Assembly (NCBI GenBank): GCA_016288695.1
Contig: JAEELD010000004.1
Coordinates: 1-62,851, forward strand
Reading direction: 5' to 3'
Length of the DNA: 62,851 bases
DNA from: Mycoplasmataceae bacterium
Lineage (GTDB): Bacteria > Bacillota_I > Bacilli_A > Mycoplasmatales > Mycoplasmoidaceae
The notes under the pieces are model-generated. The model searched no databases, was not told where the DNA came from, and was given only the letters and a program-made list of their open reading frames with translations. A program made the position numbers and the translations under genes. Each line of letters starts with the position of its first letter. The first letter of the stretch is position 1. This document shows, piece after piece, positions 47,747 through 60,223 of this stretch.

Positions 47747-49091
47747 TTAATGTATCTACACTTCCATATATAATTAGATTTTTGTAAATATTTTCTAAAG
47801 AAGGAAGGTTTTTATTAAAAGAGTTAATAAATATTTTATTATCTACCATTATCTTTTGTATATTTTTGATCAATTTTTGATCATTAGTCTTAAGTAGGAA
47901 TTCTCCTTTTTCTATAGATACATTAATGATTTCAACATTTTTAACATTTACTAGTTTAAGGAATTTTTGACTATCTTTTGGATCTATCTTTATTAAATAT
48001 TCATTGTTATCAAATTTTTTTAAAAGTTTATCCTTTTTTCCAGAATAAATTATTTTTCCACCATCAAGTATTGTTAATGAATCAGCATATATATCCAATT
48101 CGGCTAATACGTGGCTTGATATAAAAATAGATTTGTTTTTATTTTTAAGTTTTAAAAGAGTATCAAAGAAATTTATTCTTGATTTTGGGTCAAGATTGGC
48201 TACAGGTTCATCCATAATGATAATATCTGGATTATGGATTAGTGCTTGTGCTAGTAGTATTTTCTTTTTTTGTCCACTACTAAAAGTGTTTGGGGATCTA
48301 TGTCTTAAATTTCACATTCCCAATTCTTTTAATTTTTCTTTGGCTATTTCTTTTGCATCTTTTGGATTAATTCCTGAAAGAGTGACCATCCATTTTAGAT
48401 AAGATAATGTAGAAATTCTTTCAGGGAAATTTGCTTTTTCTGGTATATATCCTATCTTTTTCTTCGCTGATTCACTAATATTAGGTTTCCCATCAACCAA
48501 TATTGTTCCAGACCAATTTTGGTATGAAGTTATTAATGATTTTATTGTTGTTGTCTTTCCTGCTCCGTTTGCACCGATGAAAGCATGAAATTCACCTGGG
48601 AAGACAGAAAAATTAAGTTTATTTATGGTAGGTATTTTTTTAAAGGGATAATATTTTGTTAGGTTTCTAACATAAAGAATGGGTTTACTTTTTAAATTTT
48701 TATATTCTTCAATATCGTTTTTAAAAAATTTATGCGTTTTACCAGTTCTTCATTTCAAAATTTCAAATATTAAGTTTTTTACATATTTAATTTCTTTCTC
48801 ATTAAGTTGTTTTTTTTCTACATCGCTTTCTAATAATTCTTTAAATAATTTTTTTAAGTTCAAAATTAAATTTTTATAGTCAACTTTATTTTTTTTATAA
48901 GTTATTTTTTCATCATTTATGTTAGTTTCTTTCTTATTGTTTAGAAAATTCAATTTGATACTATTTGTTTTTGTATTAAATTCATTTTTTATTTCATAAT
49001 ACGATGAAACAGAAGATAAAAAATGTGATAATTCATTTTTATCTTTGATAATTTTTTTTAATTCATTTAAAGTCAAATTTTGATAATTCAT
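47730..49091 (-). CDS. ABC transporter ATP-binding protein with N-terminal extension
   Basis: The 453-aa protein is read through several TGA codons. The ATPase domain begins near residue 136 (PILYVRNLTKYYPFKK). It has Walker A GANGAGKT near 172, a degenerate signature FSSGQKKK in place of LSGGQ, Walker B IIIMDEPVANLDP and switch His in SSHVLAELD. The layout resembles the CcmA/ABC-2 exporter group. The first about 135 residues are Lys/Asn/Glu-rich, probably helical and unrecognised. It starts 11 bases after its permease gene, and the two should form one exporter. The substrate is unknown. Confidence 0.87.
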
Positions 49092-49102
49092 ATTTATGTT
49101 AA

Positions 49103-51361
49103 TTAGCTGAAGTCATGTCGAATATAGCAATTAAAACTAGTAGAAGTTGTAATTAGTGAGATTAGTAGATAAATAATATATAAAAATAAATTGCTTATTT
49201 TTTGTTTGGTTGTAAAAATGAATGAACCATATAGAAAATTTGGCGAACTAATATTTGTTTTAAATATGTAATTTACATATTTGTTTATTGGTTTGCCAAG
49301 ATATGATGGTATATTTGTATTTGTGTTAGATGCTCAATTTATTAGTGATTGCGCTCTTATCCCCATTTCAGAGAATCAACCATATGAATAATTCTTATCA
49401 TCCCTTTTTAGTTTTTGTCACTTTTGATCACTATTAATATTAAATTGAACAAAATAATTTTCTAGATCATTACTTGGTTTCATAGTACCATCATAAGTTG
49501 GTGAGAATTTAGACAAAATGTCATCATGATTTTTTCCAATGAAAAAATTTATAGCATTTTCACTAGGTGCTTTATTTTTGTCATATAAATAAGGAAGTGG
49601 TATAAAACCATATGAAAATAGTTCACTTAATTTCTTTGAACTACTATTGTCAATATTCTCATAATTACGTGCAGTGAAACAATTAAATTGTGGCAAGAAA
49701 CAAAATTTGAAATATTCAGTTCACTTAACTTTAATTTGTTGCTCAGATTTTTCAGATGAATAATCATTAGTTTCAACATCATCTGTACCATAATATCCTG
49801 TTAATTGATGAAATAAAAAATATTTTAATTTAAGAAATTCAATCCCATAGTCATATTCATTTTTTAGATTTAATTCTTTTTCATATTTTTTAAAAATTTC
49901 ATCATAAAGTATTACATCTATTTTCCGGCATTTAGCATGTTGAAAATCATCATTTCCATATGTTTGTTCATTATATGATCAGGTTGATGTTGATTTTTTC
50001 ATAACATCACTAAATCAATCATCAGTATAAAGTAATTTGTATAAGACATAGTTAAATAATTTGCATTCAAATGGAGTTGGTTCTAATTGTTTTGATAAGA
50101 GAATGTGCTTGTGATTTTTTAATGATGAACCATTGTAGATTAAACCAGCTGCATAATCTGTAGAGGTTGTTCAATTATCTATACCCGAATATTTGAATCA
50201 TTGTTCTTTCATTTGTTCAGTTTGATAGTTGTATTGAATAGAAGAACCATTAACTAAGAGTGATGTTAAGTTTTCTATTGATGATATGTGTTCTCACTCT
50301 TTGAACCCACCATTTAATTTAATAAAAAAATCTTTTAAGACAGATATATTCAAATTTGAATAGTTAGTTAAGAAATATGGAATATTTTTTTTAACAAAAT
50401 TCATTCATTCATAATTGTCATCATTAAGATTTATATTCAATTTGTTCTTTTCAAATAAAGATTTTTCAATTCCATATGTATATCATTTATTTTCCCCAAT
50501 TGATGAAGAATTTTTTGTGTCATACGCATGTTTTAATAAAAATAGATTTCCCATATATGAAAAATGTTCTGGTATGTCAAAAAGCAATAAGGGATCTACA
50601 AAAGATTTATTCTGTATGTCATTTCAATAATTTTTTATTTCGTCAATATCAAAATATTTAGTTAAATCGTTTATGTCTGTACTAATACTTGTAATTTGCC
50701 CAATTGTTGCTACCTTTCAATCTTTTGTCCAATAGTTGTATGACAAGGATGTTTGTGATTTTGAATTTTGAATAATGGCTTTTGGATCTTTTTGGATTGA
50801 CATACAAATAATTGAGTAGATTATGCTTAGAATATTGATTGTTGTAATCCCTATAAAGACAACTATTTTATTAAAGAATAATGATAAAAGAGTTCCCATT
50901 GAACCAAAAAACATAATTTCAATAAATGTTAGAGCAGCAATTGTTGCAATAACTGAAAATATTATGTTTTTATTGGAATTTGGTATAAAAAGAGCTGCAA
51001 ACATAAAAACAATTGTTAATAATGAAAAAAAAACTGTATAGAGAGCAAAAATTAAAAATTTTATTAGTATAAGTTTTTCTCTTTTCAGTGGTTTGGATTG
51101 TATTATTAATTCTGATCCATCTTCTAATGAAGATCTAAAAATATAAACTACTAAGATAGCAGAAAAAAACGACAACATGTAAGATACCATAATTTGTGCA
51201 ATGGTTCCGCGTTCACTCCAAATATATCCTACCCATTCATTCAAGTTTATTGGTAGGAAAATGAAGAAAATGTATAGCACCAAAATATAAGCAAGAAAAA
51301 AAAGCCACATTATTATTTTTTTGCTTGTTATTTTTAGCAAATATATAAAATATGTGAGCAT
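49103..51361 (-). CDS. ABC transporter permease with large extracytoplasmic domain
   Basis: The 752-aa protein is read through many TGA codons. Five hydrophobic segments lie in the first about 187 residues (about 17-37, 55-76, 98-126, 133-160, 165-187). A hydrophilic stretch of about 530 residues follows, and a last membrane helix is near 723-741. An odd number of N-terminal helices would place the large domain outside the cell if the N-terminus is inside. The N-terminal part resembles ABC-2-type permeases. The soluble domain is not recognised. Spacing of 4 bases after ileS and 11 before the ATPase gene indicates one transcript. Confidence 0.8.
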
Positions 51362-51365
51362 ATAC

Positions 51366-54077
51366 TTATTCTAAAATGTGTTTGCACCGTGGGCACAAGT
51401 TATCATGGGATAATTTCCCTTCTTCATAATAATTTCAACAACGTTCACATCTTTTATAGTTGCTATTAGAGCATTCTATAATAAATTCATTTTCTTCCAT
51501 AGATGAGTCATTTTCAATTAAAACGCATGCAACATTTAAATATTTCTTTAGGTTATTTTCATTAAAATTAAATTTGTTATTAAATTTTATTTTCACTTTT
51601 GCCATTGTATTTTTACTAATTGTTCCATTTAATTTTAATGTTTCAAGTTTTGAATAAACCTTATCTTTAATTTTGAAAAAATTATGAAAATAATTTTCAT
51701 TAACATTTAGATCATTAAAATTAATTTCATCTGTGAATTTCTCAAAAAAAATTGATTCTTTTTTGTTTTTTAAGCATTGATATGCTTCTTCACATGTATG
51801 AGGGATTATTGGTGCAAGAGAGATTAAATATGTCCTTAATATTGTATATAACACGGTCTGTATTCCTAAGCGGTGCTTATTATTCTTTTCATCACAATAT
51901 AAGCAGTCTTTTATGATATCGAAATATCATGTTGATAATTGTATTGTATGCAAATTAATAATTTTAATAATGTTAGAAAATTCATATTTTTTATATGCAT
52001 CAGTAATTTCTTTTAAATTATTTTTTAAAGTGAACAAAATATACTTGTCTACTTCATCAAGATAATATGAAGAATCATCATTATTAAATTCAAAATCACT
52101 AATATTAGATAAGATAAACTTAAATATTGAATTTCTAATTCTTCTATAAATTTCTGCTGTTTGCAATAAAATATTTTTTGATATCCTTACATCCTGTTGG
52201 AAATTTGTATTTGCCGCCCATAATCTTAATATATCAGCCCCATACTCATTACAAACAACATTAGGATCAATTACATTGCCTAAAGATTTTGACATTTTTC
52301 TACCTTGTTCATCTAATACAAAACCATGGGATAATAAAGACTTATATGGTGCACACGAATTTTGAATAACACTACAGATTAGTGATGAATTAAATCAGCC
52401 TCTAAATTGATCACTTCCTTCAAAATATAAGTCAGAAGGCAATTTAAGTTTATTAAATGTTATTACATTATAACTACTACCTGAATCAAACCAAACATCC
52501 ATAATATCTTTTTCTTTGGTAAATTTTTTATAAGAAATATTGGATAAATATTTTTTTGTGAGAAAAAAATCAACAGGTTTTTCGAATCAAGAATCAATTC
52601 CATATTTTTTTATTAACTCAATTATGTTAGTGATTAATTCTTTGTCAAAAATAGGCTTATTATTTTCATCAAAAATAATTGGTATTGGCACACCTCAAAT
52701 TCTTTGTCTAGATATACATCATTCTTTACGATTAGAAATCATTGATTTTAATTGCTTTTTATTGTTTTCATTAAAAAAAGTAACTAATTCAATTGATTTG
52801 TTTAATTCATCTTTAATTTTTTCGATGTTAATAAATCACTGTTTAGTAGCTCGATAAATTATTGGTTTTTTTGTTCTTCAATCCACAGCTGCCGAGTGAT
52901 TAATTTTAGCTGAAACTAAAAGAGAATTTTGCGCTTTTAATCTATCAATTATTATTTGATTAGATTTTTCATAAAATACACCCATAAGTTCATTGTCATT
53001 AATTGATTTATCAAATTTACCATAAGAATCAATTGGGCAATAAACACTTATGCCATATTTTTTGCATGCAATAAAATCATCAGGCCCAAAACCAGGTGCA
53101 ATGTGTACTAAACCAGTACCATCTTCATTTGTTACAAAGTTAGCTAATATTATTTTACTAACCCTATTAATTCATGGATGCTTATATAATGAATTTTCTA
53201 TATCTGAACCTTTAAATTTACTAATGACAGTGAAGTTATTTCATTTAAGTAATGAAGTAATTTTTTTTAATAGTGAATTTAGAAGAATAAAATTTTCGTT
53301 TTTATATGAGATTTTTACATATTCATATTCTGGATGAACTGCAATTGCAAGATTACTTGGAAGTGTTCATGGTGTTGTAGTTCAAACTATCAATTTATCA
53401 TTTACATCCAAGAATTTATTTTTTTCAGCTATTTTAAATGTGAGATAAATTGAATCTGATTCCATTAATTTATATTCAATTTCAGCTTCTGCTAATGCAG
53501 ATTGACTTGATCATGATCACCAAACAGGTTTAAAATCTTGGAATATTAAGTGCTTTTCAACCATTGATAAGAATAGATTCAATTGATTGTATTCAAACCA
53601 TGGATACATTGTTAAATAGTTATTTTTTAAATCAAAGATTAATCCTAATCTTTTAAATTGTTCAATTTGCTTATTAACATTTTCATTTGCAAAATCTTTA
53701 CATTTATTTCGTTTTTCTGTTATTGATAAAGTTTTGTACAATTTGTCATTCTTTTTTTCTAATGCATGTTCAATTGGTAGACCATGTGTATCTCATCCTG
53801 GGATAAATGGTGCATTATAACCATTCATCAATTTGTATCGAACAATAATATCTTTTATTATTTTATTTAGTGCATGGCCAACATGGATATCACCATTGGC
53901 ATATGGAGGCCCATCATGCAAAATTCATTGTTTATTATTTTTGTTCATTTCCAATAAACGATGATATATTTTTTGTTCAAACCATTTATTTTGAATGATT
54001 GGTTCTTTTTTATTTAAGTTACCTTTCATTTCAAAATCTGTTTTTAAAATATTTAATGTGTTTTTATAGTCTGCCAT
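51366..54077 (-). CDS. ileS: Isoleucyl-tRNA synthetase
   Basis: The 903-aa class I synthetase is read through more than a dozen TGA codons. HIGH-type HVGH is at 65-68 and KMSKS at 594-598. The CP1 editing domain carries TTTPWTLPSN and [15 protein letters not shown], so the editing site looks intact. The C-terminal zinc-binding region shows CERC and CPRC pairs. It is the first gene of a unit with the ABC exporter and uvrC, and is divergent from alaS by 101 bases. Confidence 0.96.
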
Positions 54078-54178
54078 TGTCCTATTTATTTTAAATATTA
54101 TTTATAATTATTTAATTATTAATTAAATATGATTTTACATGCTCATTTTTAATTAATATTCTATGATATTTTTTGGTT

Positions 54179-56899
54179 ATGGATCTTTGGTCAACAAATA
54201 AAATTCGGAAAGCTTGATTAGATTATTTTGTTAGCAATAATCATTTAATTATTCCGCCCCATTCTCTTATCCCAAAAAATGATCCATCTATTCTCTGAAT
54301 TAATTCTGGTGTGGCAACATTAAAAAAATATTTTTCTGGTTTGGCATCTCCACCATGTAAAAGATTAGTAAATTGTCAAAAAGCAATAAGGACTAATGAT
54401 ATATCTAATGTTGGTTTAACTTCTAGACACCATACTTTTTTTGAAATGTTAGGGAATTTTTCTATAGGTGATTATTTTAAGAAAGATGCAATCGATCTTG
54501 CTTTTAATCTACTAAAAAATATTTTTTTGTTAAATATAAACAATTTATACTTTACTGTTTTTGAAGATGATAGTGAAACATATGAATTATGAATTAAAAA
54601 AGGTATAAAGCCTAATCACATATTCAAGTGTAATAAAAATCGTAATTTTTGGGATTTAGGTTCAGGACCATGCGGCCCCTGTACAGAAATTTTTTATGAT
54701 AGAGGTGAAAAATTTGATTTTTCAAAACAAGGAATAAAATTGCTTCAAGATGATATTGAAAATGATCGTTATGTTGAAATTTGGAATATTGTTTTTTCCC
54801 AATTTAATAATGTAGGGAATGGCAAATATACTGAGTTGACACAAAAAAATATTGATACAGGGGCTGGATTGGAGCGCTTAGCTTGCATATTGCAAAACAA
54901 AAATACTGACTATGAAACTGATATATTTTTTCCAGTAATAAAAGTATTAGAGAAATATACAAAACATCCGTATGTGGCAGAAGCGTATTTTTCAAATAAC
55001 AAAAAGCAAAAAAACATCAATAAAAATTTTTCAATTATCGCAGACCATTTAAGGGCTATTATTTTTGCAATTGCCGATGGTGCATTACCTTCAAGCAAAG
55101 AGCGCGGAGCAGTAATAAGAAAATTAATTAGGAGAATGCTAATTGCAGCCAAATCACTAGATCTTAATAATTCTTTTTTAAAAGAGTCAATTAGTGCATC
55201 CATTTCAACAATGAGTGAATTCTATGGATATTTATTAAAGAAAGAGGATGAAATTTATAAAATTTTAATTAGTGAAAGAGAGCTTTTTTCAAAGACATTA
55301 AATCATGGATTTGATTTGTTTAAGTCAATAATTAGTAAAAACAAGATTATTGATCCAGAAATGGCTTTTAAACTTGTTGAAACATATGGTTTTCCATATG
55401 AAATTTTAATTGATATTTGTGCTGAAAAAAATATTAATTTTGATAAAGACAAATATGAAACTTTGTTTAAAAAACATAAATTGATATCTAGAAATGAAGC
55501 ATTTGTTAATGCTAAAGGTATGGAGGAGCAGAATTCCTTAATCAATTTTAAAGTTCAATCTTTTTTTAATTATGAAAAATTTGATATTCTTAATTCAAAA
55601 ATAATTCAGTTATTTGATTCAAATTTTGAACCAGTTGAAAACTTTAAAGGCTTGGGTTATATAGTTGTTCATGAAACTCCATTTTTTGCAACATGTGGTG
55701 GTCAAGAACATGATGTAGGTTATGTAGTTATTAATAAAAAGAAAGTTAATGTCATTGATGTAATAAAATCTGTGAATGGTCAGCATCTTCATAAAGTTGA
55801 AACTGATTTTGTTATAAATATCAATGATTCCATTGATCTATATGTAGATAAAATGAATAGAAAATTGCTTGCATCTAATCATTCATGTGAGCATTTAATT
55901 CAAAAAGCTTTACAAGCAGTAATCTCAAATGAAATAATCCAAGAAAGTTCAAATAAAACAGCTGACCATTTATCTTTTCAATTTTCATACAAAAATAAAT
56001 TAACTACTGAACAAATTATTAATGTTGAGAATGAGGTTAATAAATATATTAAAACCAATGCAAAGGTTACAACCAAATTAATGTCACTGGATGAAGCTAA
56101 AGCATTTGGTGCCCAAGCACACTTTGATGATGTTTATTCAAAGATTAATGGTCCATTAAGAGTTGTTATTATGGAAGGAATTACTTCAGAAATTTGCGCT
56201 GGGACTCATGTAAAATATTTAGGTGAAATCGAGCAATTTTTAATATCAAAAATTGAGACAAAACGTGCTGGCGAATACCGATTAATTGGATTAACAACAA
56301 ACAAAATAATTAATTCATATTTAACAAATTTTTTTGATAATCTTAAGAGTAAAATTTTGATGCAAAAATCAGAATTGAAAAAAAGAAAAATTTCTGATTT
56401 AACTTATGACAATATCGTTTCAAAACTTTCATTTTCTTTATCAAGAGAAAATTATCATATTGTCTCATCTATTTGCAAAGAAGTTGATGAAGCATTTAAT
56501 GAATTGATTAAAAAAGATGATATTAAGAATAGTTTGCTCTTATCTAATAAGATTATTAATGAGTTTAATATCACAAAATCAACTATTGTTTATGCAATAT
56601 TTGATGGATTAAGTGTTAAAAATATTTCTAATGCTTTATCAAAATTAGTTAATGCAAACAAGGATAAATGCTTTGTAGCTTTTAATAAAAATAAAAACAA
56701 AATTCAGTACCTTGTATGCACTGGTTCAAATGTTAAAAACGAAAAATATTATGCTTTGAACATAGTGAGAGAATTTAATAAAATTTCTAATGGCACTGGT
56801 GGGGGCAATAATTTTTTTGCCCAAGGTGGTTCACTAAAATTGTCAAGTTTATCTGAAATAATTAATCTTTTGTCAAAATCATTTATTGAATGTCAATAA
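54179..56899 (+). CDS. alaS: Alanyl-tRNA synthetase
   Basis: The 906-aa class II synthetase uses ATG at 54179. TGA codons at 54215, 54290 and 54590 are Trp. The catalytic core has [18 protein letters not shown] and [14 protein letters not shown]. The editing domain has the zinc-type His568-x3-His572 and Cys673-x3-His677 pairs. The C-terminal oligomerisation/C-Ala region carries [14 protein letters not shown]. Length and domains are normal, with the editing residues present. Confidence 0.95.
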
Positions 56900-56905
56900 A
56901 TTTTT

Positions 56906-56940
56906 TAAATATCACTAATATTTATTTTGTTTTTTTATTT
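56906..56940 (+). terminator. Candidate terminator of alaS
   Basis: A 7-bp stem (TAAATAT / ATATTTA, 5-base loop, 56906-56924) is followed by TTTTGTTTTTTTATTTT. It begins 7 bases after the alaS stop and overlaps the end of the convergent chorismate mutase-like gene. Confidence 0.45.
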
Positions 56941-57221
56941 TGGTTCTCTTTTTGGTATTCTTTGCTTATTTTTAAAATATTTTTAATGAAATCTAAATAA
57001 TATTTTTTAATTTCTGTATTTTTTATTTGTTTTGAATTTATATTGATAATTTCATTCTCTCGTTTTTTATCAAAAATCGGAATTTTATTTCTTTTCTTGT
57101 ATAGACTAATCATTTTAGATATTTCCATTCTTTTTTTAAATAGAAGCATCATCTCTTTATCAATTTTATTGATAGATTTTCTATATTTGCTTAAGCTTGG
57201 TTTTTCAATTTTGCATTTCAT
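56922..57221 (-). CDS. Chorismate mutase-like protein (AroQ fold)
   Basis: The 99-aa protein aligns over its length with the AroQ chorismate mutase domain. The first helix has YRKSINKID, then LLFKKRMEIS and YKKRNKIPIFDKKRENEII. All catalytic residues of the E. coli enzyme have counterparts at matching spacing: Arg14 (R11), Arg31 (R28), Lys42 (K39), Asp51 (D48), Arg54 (R51), Glu55 (E52), Ser86 (S84) and Gln90 (Q88). It is a stand-alone domain with a lysine-rich tail. Mollicutes generally lack the shikimate pathway, so a chorismate source is unclear. It stands alone between alaS and the tRNA genes, on the tRNA strand. Confidence 0.8.
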   Translation of the reverse strand: MKCKIEKPSLSKYRKSINKIDKEMMLLFKKRMEISKMISLYKKRNKIPIFDKKRENEIININSKQIKNTEIKKYYLDFIKNILKISKEYQKENQNKKTK

Positions 57222-57381
57222 TGGTAAATACTATTATGATAATGTGATATTCTTCTTAGTTTTATGTATCGAATTACATTTTTTGCATTTAAATAAAAAC
57301 TCCTAATGATTTTGGTCAAACAAATTTGATATATAAAATATTACTTTTTTAATTTTTAGTAATATTAAAAAAAAGTAATTA

Positions 57382-57457
57382 TGGTGGAGTGTGAGGGGAT
57401 CGAACCCCCGACCTCCTGCTTGTAAGGCAGATGCTCTCCCAGCTGAGCTAACACTCC
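57382..57457 (-). tRNA. tRNA-Val (UAC)
   Basis: The minus strand folds into a 76-nt cloverleaf with acceptor GGAGTGT / ACACTCC, anticodon loop CTTACAA (anticodon TAC), T-loop TTCGATC and an encoded CCA end. It is the last of three tRNAs transcribed together. Confidence 0.96.
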
Positions 57458-57464
57458 AATAAAA

Positions 57465-57541
57465 TGGTGACCTGTACGGGATTCAAACCCATGAATGTAC
57501 GCGTGAAAGGCGTATGTGTTAAGTCACTTCACCAACAGGCC
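57465..57541 (-). tRNA. tRNA-Glu (UUC)
   Basis: The 77-nt cloverleaf on the minus strand has acceptor GGCCTGT / ACAGGTC, anticodon loop CTTTCAC (anticodon TTC) and an encoded CCA. It lies 5 bases after tRNA-Asn and 7 before tRNA-Val. Confidence 0.94.
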
Positions 57542-57546
57542 ATGGA

Positions 57547-57621
57547 TGGCGGCCACAGTAAGGATCGAACTTACGACCAACCGGTTAACAGCCGGTTGCT
57601 CTACCGCTGAGCTATGTGGCC
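57547..57621 (-). tRNA. tRNA-Asn (GUU)
   Basis: The 75-nt cloverleaf on the minus strand has acceptor GGCCACA / TGTGGCC, discriminator G, anticodon loop CTGTTAA (anticodon GTT), T-loop TTCGATC and an encoded CCA. It is the first gene of the Asn-Glu-Val cluster. Confidence 0.96.
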
Positions 57622-57638
57622 AAGGTAATATGTTAGTA

Positions 57639-57644
57639 ATTATA
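57639..57644 (-). promoter_or_regulatory. Candidate -10 box of the tRNA cluster
   Basis: The complement reads TATAAT, 17 bases upstream of the tRNA-Asn 5' end, giving a leader of roughly 10 bases. Confidence 0.45.
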
Positions 57645-57812
57645 ATATTAATAATTATTAGACTTTTAATTTTGGTTAGTTTAGAAATAGATATAAAAAT
57701 ATATGAATGTTTGGATGCTTACAAATATTACAAAAATGCATTTTGTTTTTGTAAACTTTATTTAATTAATTATTGCACTCACTACTAATAAAATAGATCT
57801 ATATTATCAACT

Positions 57813-60221
57813 ATGTATAATCACAATCTTATTGAAAAAAAATGGCAAAAATATTGACTAGAAAATGAAACTTATAAATTTTTTGATGACCCAAAAAAGC
57901 AAAAGATTTATATTCTTGATATGTTTCCTTATCCAAGTGGAGTTGGTCTTCATGTAGGTCACCCAAAAGGATATACTGCAACTGATATAATTGCTAGATT
58001 TAAAAGATTTTGCGGTTTTAATGTACTTCATCCAATAGGTTGAGATGCATTTGGTTTGCCAGCTGAGCAATATGCCATTAATACAAACAATCATCCTGCT
58101 TCATTTACAAATAAAAATATTGATAACTTTAGGAAGCAATTGCAGTCTTTAGGATTTAGTTATGACTACAAGAAAGAAGTTAACACAACAGATCCTAAAT
58201 ATTACAAGTGAACACAGTGAATTTTTTCAAAACTTTTTGAAAAAGGTCTTGCAGAGATAAGAGACATAGATGTGAACTGATGCGAAGAACTTGGCACTGT
58301 TCTTTCTAATGAGGAAGTTATAAATAAAAATGGTTATATGGTTTCAGAAAGAGGTGAATTCCCGGTAATTAAAAAACCAATGAAGCAGTGAGTATTAAAA
58401 ATTACGGCTTATGCAGATAAATTACTGGATGGATTAAATGAAGTTAATTGACCTGAATCATTGAAATCAATTCAGAGAAAATGAATTGGCAAATCATGTG
58501 GCACAGTTATTAAATTTAAAACTGAAAACAATATTATTCTTGAAGTTTTTACAACACGACCCGATACTATATATGGTGTTACTTTTTTAGCTATTTCACC
58601 AGAGCATGAATTAGTTAGTAAATTGATAAATTCAAATAACATGCATGAATGTAATCAATACATTTTAAATGCTTCAAAAAAAAGTGAATTTGAAAGAAAA
58701 AGTAATCTTAAAAATCAAACAGGAGTTTTTTCAGGTTCATATGCAATAAACCCTGTAAGTAATGAAAAAATTCCAATTTATATTTGTGATTATGTATTAT
58801 CAAGTTACGCAACAGGTATATTAATGTCCGTTCCTGCACATGATGAAAGAGATTTCAATTTTGCAAAAAAGAACAATTTACCAATAAAATTTGTGTTAAA
58901 AACAGATTCGCATGATAAACCTTTTTTAGGAGATAGTATTCATATAAATTCACCAATATTAAATGATTTAAATATTAGTGATGCAAAATTAAAAGTTAAT
59001 AAATATTTAGTTGAAAAAAACATTGGTTATGAAAAAGTTTATTACAAAATGAAGGACTGAATTTTTTCACGTCAACGATACTGAGGCGAACCATTCCCTA
59101 TCATATTTGACAAAAATAATAAACCACATCTTGTTGATGATTTACCAGTATGTCTTCCTGAATGCAAAGATTTTAAACCCGCAAAAGATGGTCATTCACC
59201 TCTTGCAAATTTAAAAGAATGGTTAAGTGTTAATATTGGTCATAAAGAATATATTAGAGAATCTAATACTATGCCACAATGAGCAGGATCTTGTTGGTAT
59301 TATTTGGCATATATTATGAAGCAAGATAATGGTGAATATATTCCTCTTAATTCAAAGGAAGCTTATGAGTTATTTAAAAAATGGCTTCCAGTTGATATTT
59401 ATGTAGGTGGTCAAGAACATGCAGTTCTTCATTTACTGTATTCACGTTTTTGACATCGTTTTTTGTATGATATTGGTATTGTTCCCACAAAGGAACCATT
59501 TTATAAATTAATTAATCAAGGGATGATACTTGGTAATAATGGGGAGAAAATGTCAAAATCTCGTGGTAATGTTATAAATCCTAACCAAATTGTCGAAACC
59601 CATGGTGCCGATGCACTTAGACTATATGAAATGTTTATGGGGCCATTAACTGCATCATTATCTTGATCTGATGAAGGATTAAATGGTGTTAGGAAATGAT
59701 TGGATAGAGTTTATAGATATTTTGATTCACACATTTCTGAATTTGGTAGTTCCACAAATAATGATCTTGATCATGCTTACAATATCTTTGTTAAGAATGT
59801 TACTAATAATATCCAAAAGATGAATTTTAATGTTGCTATTAGTGATATGATGGTTTTTATTAATTACTGTTATAATTCAAAGATCCACAATAAATCTTAT
59901 TGTGTTAATTTTTTAAAAATATTATCTTGTTTTGCGCCCCACATTGCAGAGGAATTAAATTCATTACTTGGGAATAATGAATCAATAACATTGGGCGAGT
60001 GACCATCTTTTGATGAAAATAAAACAAAATTAGCAAATGTGAGAATGCCAATAATGGTAAATGGAAAATTACGTGATGTTATTTTGGTTAAAACAGGCAC
60101 TATTGAAGATGAAGTTTTAAAAATGGCATTACAATCACCAAAGATTAAAAATTATGTTTCTGAAAAAAAGATAAAAAAAGTTATTTTTGTTGTTGATAAA
60201 ATCATCAATTTAATTATTTAG
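57813..60221 (+). CDS. leuS: Leucyl-tRNA synthetase
   Basis: The 802-aa class I synthetase is read through many TGA codons. HVGH is at 47-50 and KMSKS at 579-583. The CP1 editing domain is present: TTRPDT at 247-252 and VPAHDERD with Asp344 and Asp347, the positions used for Leu-tRNA proofreading. This differs from the M. mobile enzyme, which is known to have lost the domain. The stop lies 2 bases before the helicase start. Confidence 0.96.
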
Positions 60222-60223
60222 TT

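Noticed and set aside
57516-57788. 90-codon frame on the + strand
   Set aside because: It overlaps tRNA-Asn and part of tRNA-Glu on the other strand and has no recognisable protein features.
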